Shown: positions 18,467 to 26,522 of the stretch, one piece after another
How the letters are laid out: each line of letters begins with the position of its first letter
Position numbering within the stretch: position 1 is the stretch's first letter
NCBI GenBank assembly: GCA_034433515.1
Contig: DAOUAL010000027.1
Coordinates: 1 to 64,000 of the forward strand
Direction: 5' to 3'
DNA length: 64,000 bases
DNA from: DAOTXS01 sp034433515
GTDB lineage: Bacteria; Chloroflexota; Anaerolineae; UBA4142
The notes under the pieces: generated by a model
What the model was told of the DNA's origin: nothing
The model's database searches: none
The model's input: the letters and a program-made list of their open reading frames with translations, nothing else
Position numbers and translations under genes: made by a program

Positions 18467-19246
18467 CTATTTTTCACTACGCTCAAACACCAAGCGCAAC
18501 CCGTCCAGCACCAAATCGCGTTCCACCCCATCAATCGCTTGAGTTTGTGGCGCCAACATGGGCGCGAGTCCACCCGTGGCGATCACACGCGCGTGGGGCT
18601 CATTCATCTCAGCCCGCATGCGCGCTACCATGCCTTCAATCATCCCAAGGTAACCGAACACAATGCCGGCTTGAATGCCGTGAATCGTATTCGTCGCAAT
18701 GGCGCGCGGCGGCAGAGCCAGATCAACGCGCGGCAATTGCGCGGTGGCACGATACAACGCATCGGCGGCAAGATTGAGACCGGGCGCAATCGCCCCGCCG
18801 ATAAATTCGCCGGCACGGTTCACCGCATTAAACGTAGTCGCCGTGCCAAAATCAATGACGATGATCGGTGCGCCGTACTTGGCTTGTGCTGCCAACGCCG
18901 CCACCCAGCGATCGGTGCCTAGTGCAAACGGGTCGTCGTACCGCAGAGGCATTCCCGTTTCGATGTGCGCGGTAACAATCAACGGCTCGATCTCAAAATA
19001 TCGGCGACACAATTCTTGAAAGGTCAGCGTCAGAGGCGGAACCACCGAAACGATGACAGCACCCCGCCAACCATTCGCACGAAACGCCGCTTGAGTGAAC
19101 AAGTCATCGAACAAGATGGCATACTCGTCAGCGGTGCGTTGGGTTTCGGTCCGAACACGCCAACGGGCAAGCAAATTTATTTTTTCAAATACACCAATCG
19201 TGATATTCGAGTTGCCGATTTTGATGGCAAGGAGAGGAGAAGGCAC
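18467..19246 (-). CDS. coaX: Type III pantothenate kinase
   Basis: Phosphorylates pantothenate in the first step of CoA synthesis, 259 residues, ASKHA fold. Clear motifs are GTDRWVAALAA and VIDFGTATTFNAV, with GGAIAPGLNLAADAL after them. The N-terminal phosphate-binding motif reads LLAIKIGNSN where the family has D-x-GN-T/S: the codon is AAA, so the usually conserved Asp is Lys. The GTG start at 19246 follows no strong ribosome binding site. The gene stands immediately upstream of coaBC on the same strand, which supports the CoA role despite the substitution. Confidence 0.9.
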   Translation of the reverse strand: MPSPLLAIKIGNSNITIGVFEKINLLARWRVRTETQRTADEYAILFDDLFTQAAFRANGWRGAVIVSVVPPLTLTFQELCRRYFEIEPLIVTAHIETGMPLRYDDPFALGTDRWVAALAAQAKYGAPIIVIDFGTATTFNAVNRAGEFIGGAIAPGLNLAADALYRATAQLPRVDLALPPRAIATNTIHGIQAGIVFGYLGMIEGMVARMRAEMNEPHARVIATGGLAPMLAPQTQAIDGVERDLVLDGLRLVFERSEK

Positions 19247-19409
19247 AAGCGCATTATACCACAGTTACCTAGCCACGCACACTGGATTTCATCCCAGCAT
19301 CCAAGGTTGTGAACCGATCCAACGTCAGCGTCTCTGACCCGACATATTAATCTTTTGTTAGACCTCGTCTATTTTTATCGAAATATCATTCAAAACCTTC
19401 GCCAATCCC

Positions 19410-19439
19410 TTGACACTCGCTTGAACTCTGTGCTATTAT
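19410..19439 (+). promoter_or_regulatory. Sigma-70-type promoter for sod
   Basis: A perfect TTGACA (19410-19415), an 18-bp spacer and TATTAT (19434-19439). The predicted start near 19447 gives a ~58-nt leader before the superoxide dismutase ATG. Confidence 0.75.
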
Positions 19440-19504
19440 CTGCGCGCAAAAGGTTTCGTGACGAATGCGAAACCCAATTATCTCATGATGGGGAGCATGC
19501 TAAA

Positions 19505-20107
19505 ATGGCATTTCAATTACCACCTCTACCGTACGCCTTTGATGCGCTGGAACCGCACATTGATGCGCGCACGATGGAAATTCATCACGGCAAGCATCAC
19601 GCCACGTACGTCACCAACCTCAACGCCGCCCTCGAAAAATATCCCACGCTGCAAAACAAAAGCATCGAAGCCCTCTTGCGCGAGATCAACAGCGTGCCGG
19701 AAGAAATTCGGACGGCGGTGCGCAATAATGGTGGCGGGCATATGAACCACACCATGTTCTGGGAAATTATGGCGCCCAAAGCCGGCGGCGAACCCACCGG
19801 CGCGCTCGCCGATGCGATCAATCAATCGTTTGGCAGTTTTGCCGCGTTCAAAGAACAATTTACCAAAGCCGCGCTGGGTCGGTTTGGGAGCGGCTGGGCA
19901 TGGCTCATTAAACAAGATAGCCAACTCGTCATCGAAAGCACTGCCAATCAAGACCAGCCGATTATGGAAGGCAAGATCGCCATTCTGGGGCTTGATGTGT
20001 GGGAGCATGCGTACTATCTCAAATATCAAAACCGTCGCGCCGATTACATTGCGGCATGGTGGAATGTGGTCAACTGGAACGAAGTTGCCAGACGATTTGG
20101 CAAATAA
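19505..20107 (+). CDS. Superoxide dismutase, Fe/Mn family
   Basis: Dismutates superoxide, 200 residues, full length and probably cytosolic. Metal ligands are visible: His in MEIHHGKHH, His in HMNHTMFW, and Asp and His in LDVWEHAYYLKYQNRR. The GG before HMNHTMFW and the Gln in TANQDQP favour the Mn or cambialistic type over strict Fe. The ATG at 19505 gives the normal family N-terminus (FQLPPLPYAFDALEPHID); an in-frame start at 19355 would add an unrelated 50 residues and lies upstream of the promoter. Confidence 0.95.
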   Translation: MAFQLPPLPYAFDALEPHIDARTMEIHHGKHHATYVTNLNAALEKYPTLQNKSIEALLREINSVPEEIRTAVRNNGGGHMNHTMFWEIMAPKAGGEPTGALADAINQSFGSFAAFKEQFTKAALGRFGSGWAWLIKQDSQLVIESTANQDQPIMEGKIAILGLDVWEHAYYLKYQNRRADYIAAWWNVVNWNEVARRFGK

Positions 20108-20164
20108 ATCCAACGTGATGTCCAGGATGAGCATTCTCAAACCGTCTTGTAACTGAACTGTTGA

Positions 20165-20198
20165 GGGAGAAGGGGTGTTGAACCCCATTCTCCCTTTT
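20165..20198 (+). terminator. Intrinsic terminator after sod
   Basis: GGGAGAAGGGGT pairs with ACCCCATTCTCCC across a 4-nt loop (one bulged base), followed by TTTTCT. Confidence 0.8.
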
Positions 20199-20283
20199 CT
20201 CTTGGTGCTGGTTTATCGTTGGCGAGGGGACAAGGCACTGTACGATAATTGGTGCAACTCGGCAAATGACGCCGAGGCGCACC

Positions 20284-20392
20284 CTAGTGCAACAACATGA
20301 AATAGTGGCATACCAGACGGGTGGGAAGACGTTGACAGACGTGGCTAAAAATCGAGTTTTCACCACGCACTTTCATGTTGGTGCACTACTAG
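20284..20392 (-). mobile_element. 109-bp MITE-like element, copy 2
   Basis: Inverted relative to copy 1 and exactly 109 bp from CTAG to CTAG. Its right end is 16 bp in front of the pdhA start, so the pdhA ribosome binding site GAGGAGAG directly abuts the element. Any promoter for pdhABC must lie in or beyond it. Confidence 0.88.
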
Positions 20393-20408
20393 AGGAGAGT
20401 AATTAGTA

Positions 20409-21440
20409 ATGATGTCTGCAATCAAGACCAAAACTGCAACCCCACATCAATCGCTCGGCTTGAGCGATGAGCAAGCCTTGGAGATGTACTGGTTTATGTT
20501 GCTGGCGCGACGCTTGGATGAACGGATGTGGATTCTGCATCGCCAGCACGAAGTGGCGTTTCACATTTCCGGCATCGGCCATGAAGGGACACAGGTAGGC
20601 ACCGCCTTTGCGCTGAAAAAAGGATACGATTGGGTGCATCCCTACTATCGCGATACGGCGTTGGTGTTGACGTTGGGAATGACGCCGCGCGATTTGATGT
20701 TGGCATTGTACGGTAAAGACGGCGAACCCTCCTCAGGCGCACGGCAAATGCCCTCGCACTTTGGGTCGCGTGCACTCAAGATCGTTACCGGCTCTAGTCC
20801 CGTTGCCACCCAAATCCCCCAAGCCGCTGGCATCGGCTTTGCCATCAAATACAAAGGCACCGACGAAGTCGTGCTCACCTGCTTTGGCGAAGGCTCAACC
20901 GCCGAAGGCGATTTTCACGAAGGACTCAACTGGGCAGGCATTTACAAATTGCCGGTGATTTTTCTGTGCCAGAACAACCAATACGCGATCTCCGAACCGG
21001 TGCACAAGCAAATGCCGGTGCCGAACGTTGCCGACCGTGCTGTTGCGTACAATATGCCGGGTGTCGTCGTGGATGGAAACGATGTGTTGGAAGTGTATCG
21101 CGTGATACAAGAAGCCGTCGCGCGGGCACGTCGCGGCGATGGCGCGACACTCGTCGAAGCCAAAACGTATCGCCCCGTGCCGCACTCATCGGACGATGAT
21201 GATCGCACCTATCGCTCGCGCGATGAAGTGGAAGCGTGGAAGAAAAAAGACCCTATCTTGCGAATGCAACAATATTTGCAAAGCATCGGTTTGCTGAACG
21301 ATGCCCAGATGCAAGAGTACGAAGCGCGCGCCAAACAAATCGTGGACGATGCCACCGAGTTTGCCAAGAACGTGCCGTATCCCGCGCCGGAAAAAGCGTT
21401 AGACAATGTATGGGGCGCACTACCCCAAGTATCAAGTTAG
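20409..21440 (+). CDS. pdhA: 2-oxoacid (pyruvate) dehydrogenase E1 component, alpha subunit
   Basis: The thiamine-diphosphate-dependent decarboxylase half of a heterotetrameric E1, 343 residues. The ThDP motif runs from GEGSTAEGDFHEGLNWAG to CQNNQYAIS. RRLDERMWILHRQHEVAFHISGIGHE matches the N-terminal substrate and dimer region, and YRPVPHSSDDDDRTYR is the phosphorylation-loop equivalent. It groups with BCKDH-like bacterial E1 alpha proteins, so branched-chain 2-oxoacids are possible substrates. The ATG at 20409 follows GAGGAGAG at the edge of MITE copy 2. It is first in the operon with E1 beta and E2; no E3 (lipoamide dehydrogenase) gene is in the window. Confidence 0.92.
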   Translation: MMSAIKTKTATPHQSLGLSDEQALEMYWFMLLARRLDERMWILHRQHEVAFHISGIGHEGTQVGTAFALKKGYDWVHPYYRDTALVLTLGMTPRDLMLALYGKDGEPSSGARQMPSHFGSRALKIVTGSSPVATQIPQAAGIGFAIKYKGTDEVVLTCFGEGSTAEGDFHEGLNWAGIYKLPVIFLCQNNQYAISEPVHKQMPVPNVADRAVAYNMPGVVVDGNDVLEVYRVIQEAVARARRGDGATLVEAKTYRPVPHSSDDDDRTYRSRDEVEAWKKKDPILRMQQYLQSIGLLNDAQMQEYEARAKQIVDDATEFAKNVPYPAPEKALDNVWGALPQVSS

Positions 21441-21510
21441 GAGTAAACGTCAAAAGTAGAACCGGCTTTGCTTTTAACTTTGCACTTTTTACTTTGAACT
21501 TGAGGTGAGT

Positions 21511-22494
21511 ATGGCTGTTCTAACGAACATTGAAGCCGTTACACGAACCCTGCAAGAAGAGATGCGGCGCGATCCAAATATTTTTGTCACCGGCGAAGAT
21601 GTGGGCGTGCGCGGTGGCGTGTTCCGCGCGACCAAAGGTTTGATCGAAGAGTTCGGCGACAAGCGCGTGGTAGATTCACCGCTCTCCGAACTTTCGATTG
21701 TAGCCATTGGCATTGGCGCGGCGTTGTACGGTTTGCGCCCGGTGTGCGAAATCCAATTTGCCGATTATGTTGCACCCGCCTTCAATCAAATTGTGAACGA
21801 AGCCGCGCGCATTCGTTATCGCTCGAATGGAATGTGGACATGTCCGCTGATCATCCGTACGCCCTACGGCGGCGGCATTGGGGGCGGTTTGTATCATTCC
21901 CAATCTATCGAAGCAACGTACGCGCACGTCCCCGGTTTGTACGTCGTTGCGCCATCCACGCCGTACGATATTATCGGAATGCTCCGCTATGCGTTCCGTG
22001 TGGACGACCCGGTTTTATTCCTCGAACACAAAAAAGCGTATCGGTTGATCAAGGGCGAGGTGCCAGACGATTATTTTATGGTGCCGTTCGGCAAAGCCGA
22101 TGTGAAACGGGTGGGCACCGATGTTACCGTGATCGCGTTTGGCTTGATGTTGCACGAATCGTTGAAGGCGGCGGAACAAGTGGCGGCAGAAGGCATCAGT
22201 GTCGAAGTCATTGATCCGCGCACTCTCAACCCGATTGACAAGGAAACGATTCTGGCATCGGTGAAAAAGACGAGCAAGGCACTGATCGTGTACGAAGACA
22301 ACTTGACGTTGGGCTGGGGTGCGGAAGTAGCGGCAATCATCGCCAGCGAAGCGTTCGAGTATCTCGATGCGCCGGTGATGCGCGTTGCCGGGTTGGATGT
22401 GCCGGGTGTCCCCTTTGCCCGCACGATGCAGGATTTCTTTATGCCGAACGCGGACAAGATTGCGAGTGCGATCCGCAAATTAGCAAAGTACTAA
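21511..22494 (+). CDS. pdhB: 2-oxoacid (pyruvate) dehydrogenase E1 component, beta subunit
   Basis: The 327-residue beta half of E1. It has the transketolase pyrimidine-binding fold with FVTGEDVGVRGGVFRATKGL, DSPLSELSIVAIGIGAAL and EIQFADYVAPAFNQIVNEAA. The C-terminal transketolase domain has VIDPRTLNPIDKETI. It makes the ThDP site together with PdhA. The ATG at 21511 follows GAGGTGAG; the in-frame GTG at 21505 is less well placed. The 70-bp gap after pdhA is a low-complexity stretch of 'aaagt/acttt' pieces. Confidence 0.93.
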   Translation: MAVLTNIEAVTRTLQEEMRRDPNIFVTGEDVGVRGGVFRATKGLIEEFGDKRVVDSPLSELSIVAIGIGAALYGLRPVCEIQFADYVAPAFNQIVNEAARIRYRSNGMWTCPLIIRTPYGGGIGGGLYHSQSIEATYAHVPGLYVVAPSTPYDIIGMLRYAFRVDDPVLFLEHKKAYRLIKGEVPDDYFMVPFGKADVKRVGTDVTVIAFGLMLHESLKAAEQVAAEGISVEVIDPRTLNPIDKETILASVKKTSKALIVYEDNLTLGWGAEVAAIIASEAFEYLDAPVMRVAGLDVPGVPFARTMQDFFMPNADKIASAIRKLAKY

Positions 22495-22506
22495 TTGGAG
22501 TTTCAA

Positions 22507-23787
22507 ATGGCAACAACGGTCGTAATGCCGCAACTCGGCGAAAGTGTGGTTGAGGGTACGGTCGGCAAATGGTTCAAACAAGTCGGCGACAAGGTCGAAC
22601 AGTATGAACCGGTGATGGAAGTCATCACTGACAAAGTAACAACAGAGATTCCCTCGCCGGCAACGGGCATCCTGTTGCAAATTCTGGTGCCAGAAGGCAT
22701 GACGGTCAAAGCCGGCACTGTGTTGGCAGTCATCGGCGCGCCGGGCGAACAGGTTTCCGCACCAGCACCAACAGTCCAAGTAGCAGCGCCGGCCCAACCA
22801 ACGATTCAACGAACTAACGAACCAACGAGCCAACGAACCACGAACTTGCGCTTGACGCCGGTCGTTGCACGAATGATCGCCGAGAACCAAATCACCGATG
22901 CCGAACTGGCGACGATTCGCGGCACCGGCGAAGGCGGGCGCATCAGCAAAAAAGACATCGAAATGTTTTTGAAAACGCGCGGCGCAAAACCGGCAGAACT
23001 CGCGCCTTGGGAACAACCCGGCACCGGCGAACTCTTTCGACCCACCGAAGAAGTGTTTGGCAAACCAACCGCACCGCCTTCACCCACGCCGGCAAGGAGC
23101 GGCGCTGGCGAAGAGATCGTTCCGCTTTCACCCATGCGCAAAGCGATTGCGGAACATATGGTGCGCTCTAAACACATCGCGCCGCACGTAACGACCGTCC
23201 ACGAAGCCGATCTGAGCCGCATCATCGAATACCAAAAGGCGCACGAAGCCGAGTTTGCCCAACAAGGGGTCAAGCTCACGTTCACCGCCTTTTTTGTCCA
23301 AGCCGCCGTGGCAGCACTCAAAGCATTTCCCATCGTCAACGCCTCGTTCACCGAGCAAGGCATCGTCATGAAACGCGACTTGAACATTGGCATTGCCGTG
23401 GCGATTGACGATGGGTTGATTGTGCCGGTCATCAAGCACGCCGATGAAAAAAGTTTGCTGGGTATTGCACGAGCGGTCAACGACCTAGCCACACGTGCAC
23501 GCGAAAAACGATTGCAACCGGATGAAGTGCAAGGCGGCACGTTCACCATCACAAACTATGGCGTGTTCGGTTCGTTGTTTGGTACGCCGGTCATCAATCA
23601 GCCGCAATCCGCGATTCTAGGTGTGGGCGCAATTCAAAAACGCCCGGTCGTGATCCACGATGCGATTGCCATCCGCCCGATGATCTACCTTGCCCTCACG
23701 TTCGATCATCGTTTGTTAGACGGCGCCATCGGCGATCAATTTATGCAAAAATTCAAACGCTTTTTGGAAGAGTATCCAGCGATCTAA
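22507..23787 (+). CDS. pdhC: Dihydrolipoamide acyltransferase (E2)
   Basis: The core of the 2-oxoacid dehydrogenase complex, 426 residues. Residues 1-77 form one lipoyl domain with the lipoylated Lys43 in ITDKVTTE. A Pro/Ala/Thr/Gln-rich linker follows; the E3-binding domain lies at about 115-155 (TPVVARMIAENQI, TGEGGRISKKDI); then a second linker and the catalytic domain (about 200-426) with the active site DHRLLDGAIG. The start follows GGAG at 22497. Part of the first linker is encoded by a simple 'aacgaaccaacg' repeat that resembles an intergenic sequence at 52090-52130. Confidence 0.94.
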   Translation: MATTVVMPQLGESVVEGTVGKWFKQVGDKVEQYEPVMEVITDKVTTEIPSPATGILLQILVPEGMTVKAGTVLAVIGAPGEQVSAPAPTVQVAAPAQPTIQRTNEPTSQRTTNLRLTPVVARMIAENQITDAELATIRGTGEGGRISKKDIEMFLKTRGAKPAELAPWEQPGTGELFRPTEEVFGKPTAPPSPTPARSGAGEEIVPLSPMRKAIAEHMVRSKHIAPHVTTVHEADLSRIIEYQKAHEAEFAQQGVKLTFTAFFVQAAVAALKAFPIVNASFTEQGIVMKRDLNIGIAVAIDDGLIVPVIKHADEKSLLGIARAVNDLATRAREKRLQPDEVQGGTFTITNYGVFGSLFGTPVINQPQSAILGVGAIQKRPVVIHDAIAIRPMIYLALTFDHRLLDGAIGDQFMQKFKRFLEEYPAI

Positions 23788-23881
23788 CTCGCTTTTGCAC
23801 CCTCGCCTGACTAATACGAATGCGCGCCCACTGAGCGGCTGGACTAGCCACAGGGTCTATGTGACGGTGCAAGTGCGAAAT

Positions 23882-23990
23882 CTAGTGCAACAACATGAAA
23901 TAGTTACATACCAGACGGATGGGAAGACGTTGACAGACGTGGCTAAAAATCGAGGTTTCACCACGCACTTTCATGTTGGTGCACTACTAG
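23882..23990 (-). mobile_element. 109-bp MITE-like element, copy 3
   Basis: Same orientation and length as copy 2, bounded by CTAG at both ends. It lies 95 bp downstream of the E2 stop. The 2-oxoacid dehydrogenase operon is therefore bracketed by two copies in the same orientation. Confidence 0.88.
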
Positions 23991-24072
23991 GCTAAGCCGC
24001 GAGGGATTGGAAAAGCCAATCCCTCGTTTCTTTACTTTGCGGGAACTTTGTTTTATACTGCTCACTGTAAGA

Positions 24073-24135
24073 GGCATTTGAACATTCAAAAAATGCCTTG
24101 ACTTTTCGTAGGGTAAATTTGCAAATTTGCCCTAC
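24073..24135. repeat. Double-palindrome intergenic repeat, copy B
   Basis: GGCATTTGAA/TTCAAAAAATGCC followed by the near-perfect palindrome GTAGGGTAAATTTGC/AAATTTGCCCTAC. It matches copy A at 18391-18454 in order, spacing and most bases. It lies upstream of the secreted protein gene at 24185. Confidence 0.75.
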
Positions 24136-24184
24136 AACAACCCAATATTCAAATGCGCTCTAAGATTCAGAATGAAGGTGAGAA

Positions 24185-25918
24185 ATGCAAGCCCCCAAAA
24201 TTCTTGGAACCTTTCTTTGGTTGATGCTCGCATTATTGTTTGTCTCCAGCCAGACTCGTTTGTTTGCCGCGCCAACGCCCGAAGATTTTTCTGCCAGCGA
24301 ACAACTTGCGCCGCCGCAACAAGGTGGCGTGCGGGGTCCCTTGGTCGGTGAGCCGATCAAGGCAAGCGCGTTCATCGGCGATGTGCGACGCTTGCCGCAA
24401 CCCAGCGCGCTAACGGAACGGCGTGAAGTACCCAGTCTGCGGCGCGCGCCCGCCGCGCCACCGCGCGCTTCCGCCCAGGCAGAATCTTTTGACTCGGTGG
24501 TGCAATCGCGTGCCGGGAGCGGGCGCGCGCCGACCCCATTACAAAACTTTGACGGCTTGACCTTTACCGGTTGGTTTCCTCCCGATCCCAATGGCGATGT
24601 AGGACCTAATCATTACATCCAAGTCGTCAATGCTTCTCAAGCGAGCATTTTCAGCAAGACTGGAACCCTGTTGGCTAGTTTTTCTTACAACAGTCTTTTC
24701 GCTACAGCCACATTTCCATGCAATGCTCCTCTTCGGCGTGGTGATCCCATCGTGGTGTACGATTCGGTGGCAGATCGTTGGATCATTTCTGATTTTGCGT
24801 ACGCGAATGAGAACGGACCCTTTTACGAATGTATGGCTGTCTCAATGACCAGCAATCCGGTGAGCGGCGGCTGGTGGCTTTATACGCTTCAAGCCGATGC
24901 CACACGATTCAACGATTATCCTAAACTCGGTGTTTGGTCAGACGGCATCTATATGACGGCGGATATGTTTACCGGGCGAAGCGGTCCTTTTTCTAGCGTA
25001 CGTGTCTGGGCGTTCAATCGCGATGATTTGATCAACGGTGCACCCTCTGGTTTGCGCAGTGTTTACTTTGACCTCCCCAGCAACTATATCCATCTTCTTC
25101 CCAGCAATCTGCGTGGCGCGTTGCCACCCGCTAGCCGCCCCAATTTCCTCGCGTCGGTGGAGGAGCCGAACATTTTACGGCTTTGGAAAATGCAAGTGGA
25201 TTGGAACAATCTCTCCAATTCGACGCTGACGGGGCCCACCAATCTCACGGTGGCGAACTTTACGATGCCGTGCTACCAAGCCAGCATCCTTGCGTGTGTC
25301 CCTCAATTGGGCACCAGTGAACGCGTGGATGCATTGGGCGATCGCTTGATGATGCAATTACAGTATCGCAACCTTGGGGGGACAGAATCGTTGTGGGTGA
25401 ATCACACGGTCGCCGCCGGACCAGAAGTGGGATGGCCCACTGGCGTGCGCTGGTACGAAATTCGCAATCCCCACACATCGCCATTCATTTACCAACAAGG
25501 GACCTTTCAACCGGATTCTAACTATCGGTTTATGGCGAGTCTGGCAGTGGATCAGCAAGGGAATATGGCACTGGGGTACAGCGTATCGGGAGTGGGAATG
25601 TATCCGGCGATTCGGTACGCGGGTCGTTCGGCAAGCGATCCACTTGGCAAACTGTGCGTGCCCGAAACATCGCTGATCGAAGGCACCGGTTCACAAGCCG
25701 GTGGATTTAATCGTTGGGGCGATTATTCTGCGATGACTGTGGATCCAACCGATGATTTGACTTTTTGGTACACCAATCAATACTATTCAATCACTGGCGG
25801 CGGTTGGAAAACGCGCATCGGCTCATTTAGAATTGGCGATCCATCGCCCGGTGCCTCAGGTCCTTACATCTATTACTTTCCGGTCGTTGCCAAATCGGTG
25901 GCGACACCTTGCTATTGA
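24185..25918 (+). CDS. Secreted hypothetical protein
   Basis: A 577-residue exported protein. The N-terminal signal peptide has a hydrophobic core (FLWLMLALLFVS) and probable cleavage near TRLFAA. A Pro/Arg/Ala-rich region (about 35-120) leads into a large domain beginning FTGWFPPDPNGDVGPNHYIQVVNAS, a signature I associate with uncharacterised extracellular proteins of Chloroflexota and Acidobacteria. Repeated DDRW-, DYPKLGVW- and FMASLAVDQQGNMALGYS-type strands suggest a beta-propeller. It ends SGPYIYYFPVVAK. It is preceded by palindromic repeat B and followed by a strong terminator, so it is probably a single-gene transcript. Function unknown. Confidence 0.75.
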   Translation: MQAPKILGTFLWLMLALLFVSSQTRLFAAPTPEDFSASEQLAPPQQGGVRGPLVGEPIKASAFIGDVRRLPQPSALTERREVPSLRRAPAAPPRASAQAESFDSVVQSRAGSGRAPTPLQNFDGLTFTGWFPPDPNGDVGPNHYIQVVNASQASIFSKTGTLLASFSYNSLFATATFPCNAPLRRGDPIVVYDSVADRWIISDFAYANENGPFYECMAVSMTSNPVSGGWWLYTLQADATRFNDYPKLGVWSDGIYMTADMFTGRSGPFSSVRVWAFNRDDLINGAPSGLRSVYFDLPSNYIHLLPSNLRGALPPASRPNFLASVEEPNILRLWKMQVDWNNLSNSTLTGPTNLTVANFTMPCYQASILACVPQLGTSERVDALGDRLMMQLQYRNLGGTESLWVNHTVAAGPEVGWPTGVRWYEIRNPHTSPFIYQQGTFQPDSNYRFMASLAVDQQGNMALGYSVSGVGMYPAIRYAGRSASDPLGKLCVPETSLIEGTGSQAGGFNRWGDYSAMTVDPTDDLTFWYTNQYYSITGGGWKTRIGSFRIGDPSPGASGPYIYYFPVVAKSVATPCY

Positions 25919-25932
25919 GCGTGTCCATACAA

Positions 25933-25957
25933 AAACCAGCCGCTTAACGGCTGGTTT
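25933..25957 (+). terminator. Intrinsic terminator
   Basis: AAACCAGCCG and CGGCTGGTTT pair perfectly around a 5-nt loop, followed by CTTTT. It sits 15 bp after the stop of the secreted protein gene. Confidence 0.9.
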
Positions 25958-26210
25958 CTTTTGGCTGAACTGGATGCATCACGATCACTTGTGTCACCGT
26001 GCCGGTTACACCCCGACTGGTGCCACGTCGGATCGGGCGACTCAAGTCGCCTTCACCCTTTTCGGTTTCGAAGATCCAATGTTCTGCGTGAGCGCTTGGG
26101 CGGTGGTTTTAACTGGCTGTCAAGGGATTTTTCCTGCGGTTGAGGCAGTCGGTGTCGTTTGAATCATCCGATTGGTCTAGCGCACAAGTGTACGGTCGTG
26201 AATAAACCGG
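25958..26210. other. Gene-free convergent intergenic region
   Basis: Lies between a plus-strand and a minus-strand gene end. Only short frames without ribosome binding sites are present, and I see no repeat or structured element in it. Confidence 0.45.
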
Positions 26211-26522
26211 TTACAATTTTTTCCAGCCATATTTTTGCAAATCAATTTTGCCCATTCGATTGAAACGTACACCCTCTGCTTTGAGTCGAGCGCGTTGCTC
26301 GTGATAACCAATCGTGGGACGCAGACTGATTTCGCCGCGCGCATTGACCACCCGATGCCAAGGGACATCAGCGGGGCAAGCATGCATTGCCCAACCTACG
26401 GTGCGTGCGGCGTGCGGAGAACCTAGGGCACGGGCAATTTGTCCGTACGTGACTACCTTGCCGCGCGGAATTTTGCGAACAAGCGCATAGACGCGGAAGA
26501 AGAAACTGGCTTGGGCTTTCAT
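26211..26522 (-). CDS. Alkyltransferase-like protein (MGMT DNA-binding fold, Trp replacing Cys)
   Basis: A 103-residue protein with the DNA-binding domain of O6-alkylguanine-DNA alkyltransferases: VYALVRKIPRGKVVTYGQIARALG, the Arg finger in ARTVGWAMHACP, then PWHRVV. The alkyl-acceptor Cys of the PCHRV motif is Trp55, the signature of alkyltransferase-like (ATL) proteins. ATLs bind O6-alkylguanine without repairing it and pass it to nucleotide excision repair. The ATG overlaps the tsaD stop by 4 nt, so the two are translationally coupled. uvrC elsewhere in the window is the kind of partner ATLs feed into. Confidence 0.9.
   Translation of the reverse strand: MKAQASFFFRVYALVRKIPRGKVVTYGQIARALGSPHAARTVGWAMHACPADVPWHRVVNARGEISLRPTIGYHEQRARLKAEGVRFNRMGKIDLQKYGWKKL

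Noticed and set aside
20070..20366. Repeated short frame (MVKTRFLATSV...) within MITE copies
   Set aside because: It is open in some copies (1, 2, 5), altered in others, and lacks ribosome binding sites. The repeat is better explained as a non-coding element.
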